Shown one piece after another: positions 1-6,322 of a stretch of DNA of 9,163 nt. This DNA comes from Methanoregulaceae archaeon UBA288 (lineage in GTDB: Archaea > Halobacteriota > Methanomicrobia > Methanomicrobiales > Methanospirillaceae), in NCBI GenBank assembly GCA_002495225.1, contig DAEF01000162.1, positions 5,209 through 14,371 on the forward strand, read 5' to 3'. Under the pieces are notes generated by a model. The model had not been told where the DNA came from and did not search any database. It saw nothing but the letters and a program-made list of their open reading frames with translations. Position 1 is the first letter of the stretch, and each line of letters opens with the position of its first letter. The position numbers and the translations under genes are program-made.

Positions 1-25
1 CCTCTTTTATGAATATATATTCATA
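1..25 (-). promoter_or_regulatory. Palindromic operator plus SD, copy 1 (for a gene left of the window)
   Basis: Positions 8-25 read TATGAATATATATTCATA, a perfect 18-bp palindrome. On the minus strand it is followed by AAAGAGG, whose AGAGG (1-5) is a Shine-Dalgarno sequence. The 25 bases are identical to 309-333, where the same module precedes a real gene by 8 nt. By analogy, a minus-strand gene should start about 8 nt beyond the left edge. Seen: the repeat, the palindrome and the SD. Inferred: that it is an operator, and that the unseen gene is a paralogue or regulon partner of the 88-300 gene. Confidence 0.6.
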
Positions 26-87
26 TGTTTAAGTAGGTGATGGATAAGGCAACCAATGAACGGTAGCCCCCGGAGCACGTCACCTCC

Positions 88-300
88 TTACCAGTACCTC
101 CCGAAACGAACTGCGGGCCGGGCGATGGGAACGACGTTCCAGCGATATCCCCTGCCGAAACCTCGACCCATGCCACCCATGCGGCCGCCCATACCCATGC
201 GAACCCCTCGTCCGAAGGCCATGCCCGCTCCACAGGGGCCCATGCCCCTTCCCGTGCCGGGTCCATACCCGGCCGGTCCTGTCTGGTCAAATCCTGGCAT
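88..300 (-). CDS. DUF5320-like small Gly/Met/Arg-rich protein
   Basis: The product has 70 residues and starts MPGFDQTGPAGYGPGTGRGM, the typical opening of the DUF5320 family (MPG-D-TGP-G-GP-TGRG). A glycine/methionine/arginine-rich middle (GxGMGG/GMGRGFGRG repeats) follows, then an aromatic tail ending FGRYW. Function is unknown. In other anaerobes and archaea such proteins are, as I recall, often encoded near NifX/NafY-like or Mrp/NBP35-type iron-cofactor genes; none is visible here. There is one cysteine and no membrane segment or signal peptide. I chose the ATG at 300 over the open in-frame ATG at 360. It has AGAGG (309-313) at 8-nt spacing, it begins exactly at the family's conserved N-terminus, and the longer reading would translate the promoter palindrome. 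Low sequence complexity limits how far homology can be pushed. Confidence 0.75.
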   Translation of the reverse strand: MPGFDQTGPAGYGPGTGRGMGPCGAGMAFGRGVRMGMGGRMGGMGRGFGRGYRWNVVPIARPAVRFGRYW

Positions 301-308
301 TTGTTCTG

Positions 309-340
309 CCTCTTTTATGAATATATATTCATAATATAAA
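309..340 (-). promoter_or_regulatory. Palindromic operator, TATA box and SD of the DUF5320-like gene, copy 2
   Basis: On the minus strand, in order: a TATA-like TTTATATT (333-340), the perfect 18-bp palindrome TATGAATATATATTCATA (316-333), then AAAGAGG with the SD AGAGG at 309-313, 8 nt before the ATG at 300. The palindrome abuts the TATA element and covers the likely initiation zone, where a bound repressor would block TBP/TFB or RNA polymerase. It matches 8-25 exactly, while the flanks beyond the palindrome diverge. The sequence and its placement are observed; repressor binding is inferred. Confidence 0.6.
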
Positions 341-360
341 GGAGTTATCGGATCGGGCAA

Positions 361-725
361 CAGGGCGGTGCACCCGGGGGCGAGGTCGGGATATGTCAGA
401 GTGGTGTCTCAGGAGTGCCCCAATTCCCTCGAAACTGTAATCCCTTGACTTCCATCAAATATCCATAGGCAATTATCTTTCGCAATGGACCCAACCATTA
501 CCAATATCCCGCAGAATCAAAACCGCCAATGGAGGCAACGCCTGCTCCGTATGGAATGCTCACGCCACCCTCGTTCGTCGTTCGGTTCCCTGTTGACCAG
601 TTCAATGATAGTGGTTGTACGGATATGGTTCCGGGGGCTCCGGGGAAGGGCCGTGCACTCCAGGAGCTTAGTTAAACAATCGTTCGATAGTCGTTGCAGC
701 CATTCTGGAGCACTCCAAGCCCTGA
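361..725. other. Gene-poor stretch, no supported gene
   Basis: About 365 bases separate the DUF5320-like promoter from the HAD remnant. Open frames here are short or shadow-like and lack a credible SD. I see no tRNA-like T-arm, no terminal inverted repeats and no transposase motif. The right end (691-737) may hold a few more codons of the decayed HAD gene in another frame. A minus-strand frame at roughly 505-670 is open for about 57 codons but has no recognisable motif. Confidence 0.5.
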
Positions 726-1133
726 GGTCTTCCCTGCGGTCTGGACGCGGCGTCGACCTTGGTTCAGATCCGGGCGCGGGGGCTGAAGACCGGGATCGGG
801 ACCGACGCCCGGGACTGGGACATGCGCGCCGGGTTGCATGCGAACGGCATGAACGAGCTCTTCGACTGCATTATCACCCACGAGACAACGCGTCACTGGG
901 ATCCAGCTCCCTTCAGGGGGTCCCTAGTCGCGCTCGGCGCCTGGCCGGCGGAAATGGTCTTCGTCGGCAACAGTCTGAGGCACGATATCGCGCTGGCCCA
1001 GCGGCTCATCCTCTTCCCCGTCCGCGCAGCCGGCGGCGGCTGGAATCTCGACAACATCCGGGAGGTGGTCCCCGATGTCTGGATCGAGGGCATTGAGGAG
1101 CTCATGGTGGTGTTCGGGGGATTGCAGCGGTAG
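726..1133 (+). pseudogene. Remnant of a HAD-superfamily hydrolase (N-terminus lost, motifs decayed)
   Basis: The frame is open from the TGA at 723-725 to TAG at 1131-1133 (135 codons). It reads like the second half of a HAD phosphatase. VQIRARGLKTGIGTDARDWD resembles the strand carrying motif II (Thr in GIGTD). IITHETT...DPAPFRGSLVALG resembles motif III (usually KPDPAPF). EMVFVGNSLRHDIALAQRL resembles motif IV (usually VGDSxxxD). The N-terminal DxDxT catalytic motif is absent, the motif III lysine appears lost (HWDPAPF) and the motif IV GDS is GNS. Just upstream in another frame, 721-737 encodes PEVFP, which would join naturally to GLDAASTLVQIR. That suggests a single-base indel near 735-740. 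A TTG at 759 could start a short product, but no SD is seen. Its 3' end overlaps the open tail of the opposing cbiZ frame. An alternative is a real short HAD-like protein, but the motif losses argue against activity. Confidence 0.65.
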
Positions 1134-2303
1134 CTGCCCCCTCGCTGGGCCGGCGGGCGCGGCCCCGCCGGCCGTCCCCTCCTTCCCGCGTTCAGACAGG
1201 AGGTCGCGGAAAGCCAGCCGGGATAGCCCGGCAACCAAACATGCGCGGCTGGTGTCCGGGAGGTTGGTGGAGACCAGACCGTTATCATTCAGGATCTGGG
1301 CGATCGTGGTCATGACCACGGCTTCCGGGAGCAGACCCCAGGCACTCTCGTCCAGGAGGTGGAGTGCTGCAGCAGCCCGTGCGACGTTCTCCGGGCGCCG
1401 TGTCCATCGCTCCAGGTACTCCATGAGCACCTCCCGGTCGAAGGGGTAGGGGTTGCCCGTACCCCCGCATCCCGGTACGGCATCGCACAGGTCCGTCTCC
1501 GCGATCCCGAAGCGGGAGAGCCGCACCAGCACGTCGAGCTGGGAACGTGGAGAGAGGCCCGTCTCGTTCTCCAGGGCCGCGGTGGTGGCGTCGATGACTG
1601 TCCTGCCGATCAACTCGCCCAGTTTCGAGTGCTTCCCCACGTCCGAGAGGTGGAGCGGCGAGCCGGGATCGGCCACGATGGCGATCATGTCCGTGCCGGA
1701 CCCGGTCGCGATCCCGGAGGAGTAGAGGCTCCGGGCCATCAGCTGCTGGAGCGCGACGGCCTTTGCCTCGCTCGCCGTCACGACGGCGCGGCAGAGCGCG
1801 TACTCCGGGAGGTCCGCGCCGATCACGAGCACCGTGTTGACCGTACCCCCGACCGGCTCGAACGAATCGTTCTCCTCACAGTACGACGCGGGGTCGCCTG
1901 CCCGTCCCCCGTTCTTGTCGATCCCCGCCGTCACGATCGCCGTGACCGCGAGGTTTCGGAACCGGGCCGTCACGGCCACCGCGTTCTTCATCTCCGCCCG
2001 GGTGACCAGGCCGCAGGCAGCGCGGGGGTCGAGTCCCATGGACGCGGCGACGGTCTCCAGGTAGGTCTCGACGCCCCCGTTCTCGTGGCAGTCGTCGCAG
2101 GCGTCCAGGGGGATCTGGTGGTTGAAGACGGCCGACAGGTCCCGCCGGTACCCGCCGTTCAGCCAGGACGTGGAGACCACATCGCGCGGGCGGGAAAACT
2201 GCACGACGAGGGAGTTATCCGCACAGCGTACGGTCTCTCCGGAGGGGAGGTACGCTCGGCCTCTCTCCGGGAGCTGGAGTTCATCGCAGGCCATCCGCAT
2301 CAC
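924..2303 (-). CDS. cbiZ: Adenosylcobinamide amidohydrolase CbiZ, with suspicious read-through tail
   Basis: CbiZ hydrolyses the aminopropanol amide of adenosylcobinamide to give adenosylcobyric acid, letting archaea salvage incomplete corrinoids. The frame encodes 459 residues. The CbiZ core spans about residues 45-265: LNGGYRRDLSAVFNHQIP (48-65), MKNAVAVTARFRNLAVTAIV (105-124), NTVLVIGADLPEYAL (156-170), SEAKAVALQQL (178-188), IATGSGTDMIAIV (198-210) and GKHSKLGELIGRTVIDA (223-239). Residues 270-375 look like a further native helical part. After about 375 the protein becomes Gly/Ala/Pro-rich, crosses a strong DNA hairpin (1148-1173), and its last 69 residues are antisense to the HAD remnant. 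The natural stop was probably lost by indel. The start is GTG at 2303 in a GTGA overlap with the btuF stop; ATGs at 2300 and 2294 are alternatives. A GAGGGCGG lies upstream as a weak SD. It is the last gene of the operon, and the transporter context fits corrinoid salvage. Confidence 0.88.
   Translation of the reverse strand: MMRMACDELQLPERGRAYLPSGETVRCADNSLVVQFSRPRDVVSTSWLNGGYRRDLSAVFNHQIPLDACDDCHENGGVETYLETVAASMGLDPRAACGLVTRAEMKNAVAVTARFRNLAVTAIVTAGIDKNGGRAGDPASYCEENDSFEPVGGTVNTVLVIGADLPEYALCRAVVTASEAKAVALQQLMARSLYSSGIATGSGTDMIAIVADPGSPLHLSDVGKHSKLGELIGRTVIDATTAALENETGLSPRSQLDVLVRLSRFGIAETDLCDAVPGCGGTGNPYPFDREVLMEYLERWTRRPENVARAAAALHLLDESAWGLLPEAVVMTTIAQILNDNGLVSTNLPDTSRACLVAGLSRLAFRDLLSERGKEGTAGGAAPAGPARGQLPLQSPEHHHELLNALDPDIGDHLPDVVEIPAAAGCADGEEDEPLGQRDIVPQTVADEDHFRRPGAERD
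1148..1173. other. Perfect 10-bp inverted repeat (hairpin) between convergent reading frames
   Basis: GGCCGGCGGG (1148-1157) and CCCGCCGGCC (1164-1173) form a perfect stem around a 6-base loop. It starts 14 bp after the HAD remnant's stop and lies inside the doubtful tail of the cbiZ frame. Such placement is typical of an intergenic region between convergent genes. No T-run follows on either strand, so I do not call it a terminator. Confidence 0.5.
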
Positions 2304-3343
2304 CGGCCCCGCGCCGCCCTCGCCGCCAGTCCACTGGCCAGAACGAGCGCGAGCCCGGCCACCGCGTGCGAAAAGCCCGGGGACCGGGTGGTTTCGGCCC
2401 CGGGCGCGGAAGCGTTCCCCCCGGCCCGGTCCGCGTCGAAGGCGGCGATGATCCGGCCCACCTCCTCGGTCGCGTCGGCGACGCGCGGCCCGGGCCGGCT
2501 CAGCATGTCGGCATTGACCGCGTACACCCGGCCGTTTTCGACCGCGGAGAGCGAGGCATACTGCGGGTTGGTCATGAACTCGACCAGGATCACGTCCCTG
2601 TTCGACGCGATCATCCCGTCACCGCTGCTCACGATGATGATATCCGGGTTGGCCCGGAGGAACTCCTCGAGGGAGACCGTGCTCCAGCCGTCGCGGTCGG
2701 CGAAGGCGTTGGCCCCGCCAGAGCGGGAAATGATATCGTCCTGCATCGTCGCGTTGCCGCTCACGTACAGGGGCGTGTGCCAGACCACGTGGGCGACCCG
2801 CGGGCGGTCCGACGCATCGCCGCCGGAGGCCCCGGCCATCCGCCGGGAGAGGTCGGCGACGAGGGCGTCGGCCCGCGTCCCGGTCCCGGTGATCTCGCCG
2901 ACCAGGCGGATATCCTCGAGTACGTGGTCGATGCTCTTCGGGGCCACGAGCATGACAGTGAGGCCGAGCCCGCGGAGGCGGGCCACCGTCTCTGCCGGGG
3001 TGAGGTCGGAGGCGATCACCAGATCGGGGTTCACGGCCGCGACCCGCTCGATGCTGACCGACGAGTATCCCCCGATCCGGGTCAGGTTCCTGACCTCGGG
3101 GGGGTAATCGCAGACATCGGTCACACCGGCGACCCGGTCGAGCAGGCCGAGCGCGGCCAGGATCTCGGTGCTGGACGGGGAGAGCGAGACGATCCGCTCC
3201 GGAGGACCGTCGAGCGTGATCGTCGTGCCGGAGTCGTCGGTGAAGTTGGCCGCCGATGCCGGCGCCAGGCAGAGAACAAGGGCCGCGAATGCGACCAGCA
3301 GGGCGGTCCGCGCCCGGTTCGGGTTCATTGTGTCGGGTGTCAT
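2300..3343 (-). CDS. btuF: Cobalamin/corrinoid ABC transporter substrate-binding protein BtuF, PGF-CTERM-like anchored
   Basis: This extracytoplasmic binding protein would capture corrinoids and deliver them to BtuCD. It has 347 residues. A basic, then hydrophobic signal peptide (about 1-31) ends in APASA before ANFTDDSG. The class III helical-backbone binding domain covers about 33-305: TDDSGTTITLDGPPERIVSL (35-54), SPSSTEILAALG (55-66), VAGVTDVCDYPPEV (71-84), RIGGYSSVSIERVAAVNPDL (89-108) and NPDIIIVSSGDG (232-243). There is no lipobox cysteine in a proper context. Instead, after a Gly/Ala/Thr linker, residues 321-347 are SPGF, a hydrophobic stretch and a basic end (AARAARGR), as in PGF-CTERM archaeosortase substrates. 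The start is ATG 3343, 67 nt after the btuD stop; ATG 3328 is possible. No strong SD is seen. A haem or siderophore ligand cannot be excluded, but the adjacent cbiZ makes corrinoid most likely. Confidence 0.88.
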   Translation of the reverse strand: MTPDTMNPNRARTALLVAFAALVLCLAPASAANFTDDSGTTITLDGPPERIVSLSPSSTEILAALGLLDRVAGVTDVCDYPPEVRNLTRIGGYSSVSIERVAAVNPDLVIASDLTPAETVARLRGLGLTVMLVAPKSIDHVLEDIRLVGEITGTGTRADALVADLSRRMAGASGGDASDRPRVAHVVWHTPLYVSGNATMQDDIISRSGGANAFADRDGWSTVSLEEFLRANPDIIIVSSGDGMIASNRDVILVEFMTNPQYASLSAVENGRVYAVNADMLSRPGPRVADATEEVGRIIAAFDADRAGGNASAPGAETTRSPGFSHAVAGLALVLASGLAARAARGR

Positions 3344-3410
3344 GGTTCAATCATCATCCATCTGGGTTCGGGGGGGAGGCCCGCCGGTACCGGGGGAGAC
3401 CGGGACCCGC

Positions 3411-4694
3411 TCACGGCCCGCGTCCCCCATGTCCGGCGGCGTGCCCGTCCAGGAAGGCCAGGACGCCCCCGTAGGTGACGGTGCACCGGGCGCCGGCGTC
3501 GACCAGGCCCCGGTAGGCCGCCGCCGCGTTCCCCCCCACGAAGTCGTAGGAGCCGAAGTCTCTCCCCCCCGGCAGGTGGACGACGAGCCGTGACGGGTCG
3601 ACCCCGCCGAGCGCCAGGAGCATGGGCAGGTTCCCGGGCCCGACCGGGTGGGCCGAGAGGACGACCCGGTCCGCCCCCGCGAGCACGCCCCGCAGGTCTT
3701 CGAGGGCGGCGGCCGGGATCTGCGAGAACGGCGGGATCGGGATGCAGGGAATCTCGAGGGCCGTCGCGGCCAGGTAGTCCGTGTCGGTCGTCGCGAGCAC
3801 CCCGGCCGAGAGCACGAACGACCTGCCCGCCAGGAAGTGAAAGAGGGAGGCCCCGCTCCCGCCGCCGGAGACCACGGTCACGTTCAGCCTCGCCGCGCCC
3901 GGCGGCCGGGCGGCCGCGTGGACGGGGAGCAGGAAGACCCGGCCGGTGGCCGGGTGGCACGAGGTCACCACGTCGGCCCCGTAGACCTGCCGGATCCGCT
4001 GCGCGGTCAGAACCTGCGCCGGGGTGCCATCGGTGACGATCCGCCCGTCGCACACCATGATCAGCCGGTCGCAGTAGAGCGCGGCGAGGTTGAGGTCATG
4101 GAAGACCCCGATCACGGTCCGCCCGGCGCCGGCGAGCCGCCGGAGGAGCGAGAGGACCTCGGCCTGGTGCGCGAGGTCGAGGTGCGAGGTCGGTTCGTCC
4201 AGCAGGAGGACCGGGGTGTCCTGCGCGAGGGCGCGGGCGATCAGCACGCGCTGCCACTCCCCGCCGCTGAGCGTCCGGATCGAGCGGTCGGCCAGGTGGG
4301 CCGTGCCGGTCTCCTCGAGCGCTTCGCGGCACCGGGCGTAGTCGCCCGGCGACAGGGAGGCGAAGCGGCTCGCGCGGACGTAGCGGGACATCAGCACGAC
4401 CTGCATCACGGTGAACGAGAACGGCCGCTCCTCGTCCTGCGGGACGAACCCGAGCGCCATGCCGAGTTCGCTCGGGGTGTAGTTCCGGACGTCTCTTCCT
4501 TCCAGGGTCAGGACCCCCGCTGACGGGACCACCCGGCTGAAGGCCCGCAGGAGCGTGGTCTTGCCGGAGCCGTTCGGCCCGATGATCCCGGTGAAGGTGC
4601 CCGGGACGAACGAGCAGGTGATGGCCCTGAGGATCTCCTGCTCGCCGTACCCCGCGTGCAGGTTCTCGTCCCGGATCCGGTCGCGGGCGGTCAT
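3411..4694 (-). CDS. btuD: Corrinoid ABC transporter ATP-binding protein BtuD with extra C-terminal domain
   Basis: This is the cytoplasmic ATPase that drives BtuC. It has 427 residues, against about 250-270 for a usual FecE/BtuD ATPase. The ABC domain is at 8-258: Walker A GPNGSGKTT (39-47), Q-loop Q86 in FVPQDEE, signature LSGGE (142-146), Walker B VLLLDEP with E167, D-loop SHLD (170-173) and H-loop H199 in GVFHDLN. Residues 268-420 form an added domain: NVTVVSGGGSGASLFHFL (271-288), SAGVLATTDTDYLAATAL (296-313), IPPFSQIP (320-327), ADRVVLSAHPVGPGNLPML (341-359) and VHLPGGRDF (372-380). It looks like an alpha/beta nucleotide-binding fold. I recall similar tails on some archaeal and anaerobe ATPases of this class, but know no proven role. 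The ATG at 4694 overlaps the btuC stop as ATGA and has a G-rich GGGGGCAG upstream. The same frame stays open further upstream, but that part is a shadow of btuC. Every catalytic motif is intact. Confidence 0.9.
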   Translation of the reverse strand: MTARDRIRDENLHAGYGEQEILRAITCSFVPGTFTGIIGPNGSGKTTLLRAFSRVVPSAGVLTLEGRDVRNYTPSELGMALGFVPQDEERPFSFTVMQVVLMSRYVRASRFASLSPGDYARCREALEETGTAHLADRSIRTLSGGEWQRVLIARALAQDTPVLLLDEPTSHLDLAHQAEVLSLLRRLAGAGRTVIGVFHDLNLAALYCDRLIMVCDGRIVTDGTPAQVLTAQRIRQVYGADVVTSCHPATGRVFLLPVHAAARPPGAARLNVTVVSGGGSGASLFHFLAGRSFVLSAGVLATTDTDYLAATALEIPCIPIPPFSQIPAAALEDLRGVLAGADRVVLSAHPVGPGNLPMLLALGGVDPSRLVVHLPGGRDFGSYDFVGGNAAAAYRGLVDAGARCTVTYGGVLAFLDGHAAGHGGRGP

Positions 4695-5680
4695 GCGGTC
4701 TGCCCCCGCCGGTAGATGAGCCAGACGAAGAACGGCGCCCCGATGAAGGCCGTGATGATGCCGACCGAGATGTCCGAGAAGAAGGCGCGGGCCAGGGTGT
4801 CCGAGACGACGAGGAGGATCCCGCCGGCGAGCACGCAGGCCGGGATCACCACGCGGTTGTCGGGCCCGAGGAGCATCCGGACGATGTGGGGGGTGACGAG
4901 CCCGACGAACCCGACCGAGCCGGCGATCGAGACCGCGCCGGCGACAAGCAGGGTGCTGCTCCCGAGGACCGTCCAGCGGACACGGGCCGTGTCGATCCCG
5001 AGGTGGACGGCGGTCTCTTCGCCAAGCGAGAGGGCGTTGAGGTCCCGGGCGACGGCGAAGAGGGCCGCACCCGCCAGGACGAGGATGACGGCGGCCAGGA
5101 GGGCGTCCCCTGGGGAGGCGTTCCAGAACCCGCCCATCATCCAGAAGATGATCTGGTGGACGCTCTGGCCGGCGATGGCGACCAGGAACGAGACGACGGC
5201 GGAGAAGAAGAACGAGACCGCGATGCCGGTGAGCAGGAGCGTCTCGACCGAGATCGCCCCCTTCTGCCCGGCGATGGACCAGACGATCAGCATGGCGATG
5301 AAGGCGCCGAGCCAGGCAAAGGCCGGCACGTACAGCCCTCCGAGGAAGACGATGGCGAGGGCGGCCCCGAGCGCCCCGCCGGACGAGGTGCCCAGGATGT
5401 AGGGGTCGGCCATCGGGTTCCGGAAGAGGGCCTGCATCGCCGCGCCGGCGACGGCGAGGCACCCCCCGACGAAGAAGGCGGCGAGGACCCGTGGTAAACG
5501 GATGCCGCCGACGATGTCGGCCCCCCCGGGCCCGACAGACGGGATGCCGAACCCGGCGGGGCCGGTGAGTGTGCAGAGCACGATTGTGATGAGGGCGGCG
5601 ACGCCCAGGCCCAGGATGACGGGCACGGTCCGGGTCACGGTTGCCGCCCGCCCGGCCAGCGCGAAAGGCGTGCAGGACAC
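4691..5680 (-). CDS. btuC: Corrinoid ABC transporter permease BtuC (FecCD family)
   Basis: This membrane channel subunit works as a dimer with BtuD and receives substrate from BtuF. At 329 residues it is normal for FecCD/BtuC permeases. Hydrophobic segments are spread along the length, consistent with the family's roughly ten helices. Family hallmarks are GGIRLPRVLAAFFVGGCLAV (58-77), GAAMQALFRNPMADPYILG (79-97) followed by TSSGGALGAALA, WMMGGFWNASPGD, and GSVGFVGLVTPHIVRMLLGP near 255-275, the loop that couples to the ATPase. The start is uncertain. GTG at 5680 gives the longest reading, without a clear SD; a GTG at about 5638 (VTRTVPVILG) would remove a 14-residue hydrophilic leader and start just before the first helix. 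It is the first gene of the operon, preceded by a long GC-rich leader, and ends in an ATGA overlap with btuD. Confidence 0.9.
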   Translation of the reverse strand: MSCTPFALAGRAATVTRTVPVILGLGVAALITIVLCTLTGPAGFGIPSVGPGGADIVGGIRLPRVLAAFFVGGCLAVAGAAMQALFRNPMADPYILGTSSGGALGAALAIVFLGGLYVPAFAWLGAFIAMLIVWSIAGQKGAISVETLLLTGIAVSFFFSAVVSFLVAIAGQSVHQIIFWMMGGFWNASPGDALLAAVILVLAGAALFAVARDLNALSLGEETAVHLGIDTARVRWTVLGSSTLLVAGAVSIAGSVGFVGLVTPHIVRMLLGPDNRVVIPACVLAGGILLVVSDTLARAFFSDISVGIITAFIGAPFFVWLIYRRGQTA

Positions 5681-6230
5681 GGCCCGCGGCCGGACGGCGG
5701 GGCGTGCCGAACGGACGGCTGGATTGGGCCGTGGGGGAGAGGGGTCCCGTCTCTCCCTGTCCTGCCTGCATGGCCGTATCCGGCACGGTTCCCCTGACCG
5801 GGTCCGGCGATAGTCGTCAAGTCCTCTGTCATGCTACTGCTCCCCGCATGCCTGCACCCCGTGCACGGGCGAGCGGGCGGATGCGTCCTGGCCGGTAGCC
5901 GGCCCGTCTTGCCGCCACCCGTTCCGGCCCCCCTCCGCCCGGGCTGCACCAGCGGGCCGCCCGCTGCGGTGAGCCTGCATCCGGGCGAGAACAAAGGGAA
6001 CCCGGTTCTGCAGGGTTGGGCATGTCTACCGCTCGCCGTCGAGGACCAGCTAAACGGGAGATACACGATCCCCCCGTTCCACCAGGCAGGGGGCGCGCAT
6101 CCCGGCCATGGACCGGCTCCTGTTTTTTCAGAGATTGTCCGAGCATGAGTCAGGGCACCGTAATCACCCACCGGGCAGGAAAAACTGCCCTGGAAGGGTC
6201 CTGCCACGATCGGCACCTCGGTGCAGGATC
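5681..6230. other. GC-rich, hairpin-rich leader region upstream of btuC
   Basis: No gene is supported here, although a minus-strand frame stays open across much of it because stops are rare in GC-rich DNA. Inverted repeats cluster at 5890-5904 (GGCCGG TAG CCGGCC) and 5950-5966 (CAGCGGGC C GCCCGCTG, a perfect odd palindrome). A TATA-like minus-strand CTTTATTTT lies near 6250-6258. If it drives btuC, the transcript would have a leader of roughly 500 nt or more. The inverted repeats are seen; a regulatory leader is inferred. Confidence 0.35.
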
Positions 6231-6322
6231 AAATATGCTTGTCTTAACGAAAATAAAGTTTGCCAACCAGGTCTGGTCATGGCCCTGTCCCGCCGGTTCA
6301 CCGCCTGCCGACATCTTCGCGA

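Noticed and set aside
485..1096. A 203-codon plus-strand open frame
   Set aside because: Its second half is the HAD remnant read in the wrong frame and the first half has no motif or SD.
1359..3107. A 582-codon open frame on the plus strand
   Set aside because: It is the antisense of cbiZ and btuF, with Arg/Pro/Ala-rich content and no domain; in GC-rich DNA the opposite strand often lacks stops.
2366..3478. A 370-codon plus-strand open frame
   Set aside because: It is a shadow of btuF, rich in Asp/Gly/Arg/Pro as expected for reverse-frame reading, and has no motif.
4695..5786. Upstream extension of the btuD frame that would give a 791-residue protein
   Set aside because: This part overlaps the convincing BtuC permease in another frame and reads as Arg/Pro/His-rich nonsense; the ATG at 4694 with an ATGA overlap is the natural start.
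5870..5990. A canonical cobalamin riboswitch on the minus strand
   Set aside because: Only loose similarity to the B12-box and core is seen; conserved core elements are not present in the right order, so I do not annotate one and keep it only as a lead.
5635..6216. A 193-codon minus-strand open frame before btuC
   Set aside because: Pro/Gly/Arg/Ser-rich, no SD, overlaps the btuC start region, and matches nothing recognisable; absence of stops is explained by GC content.
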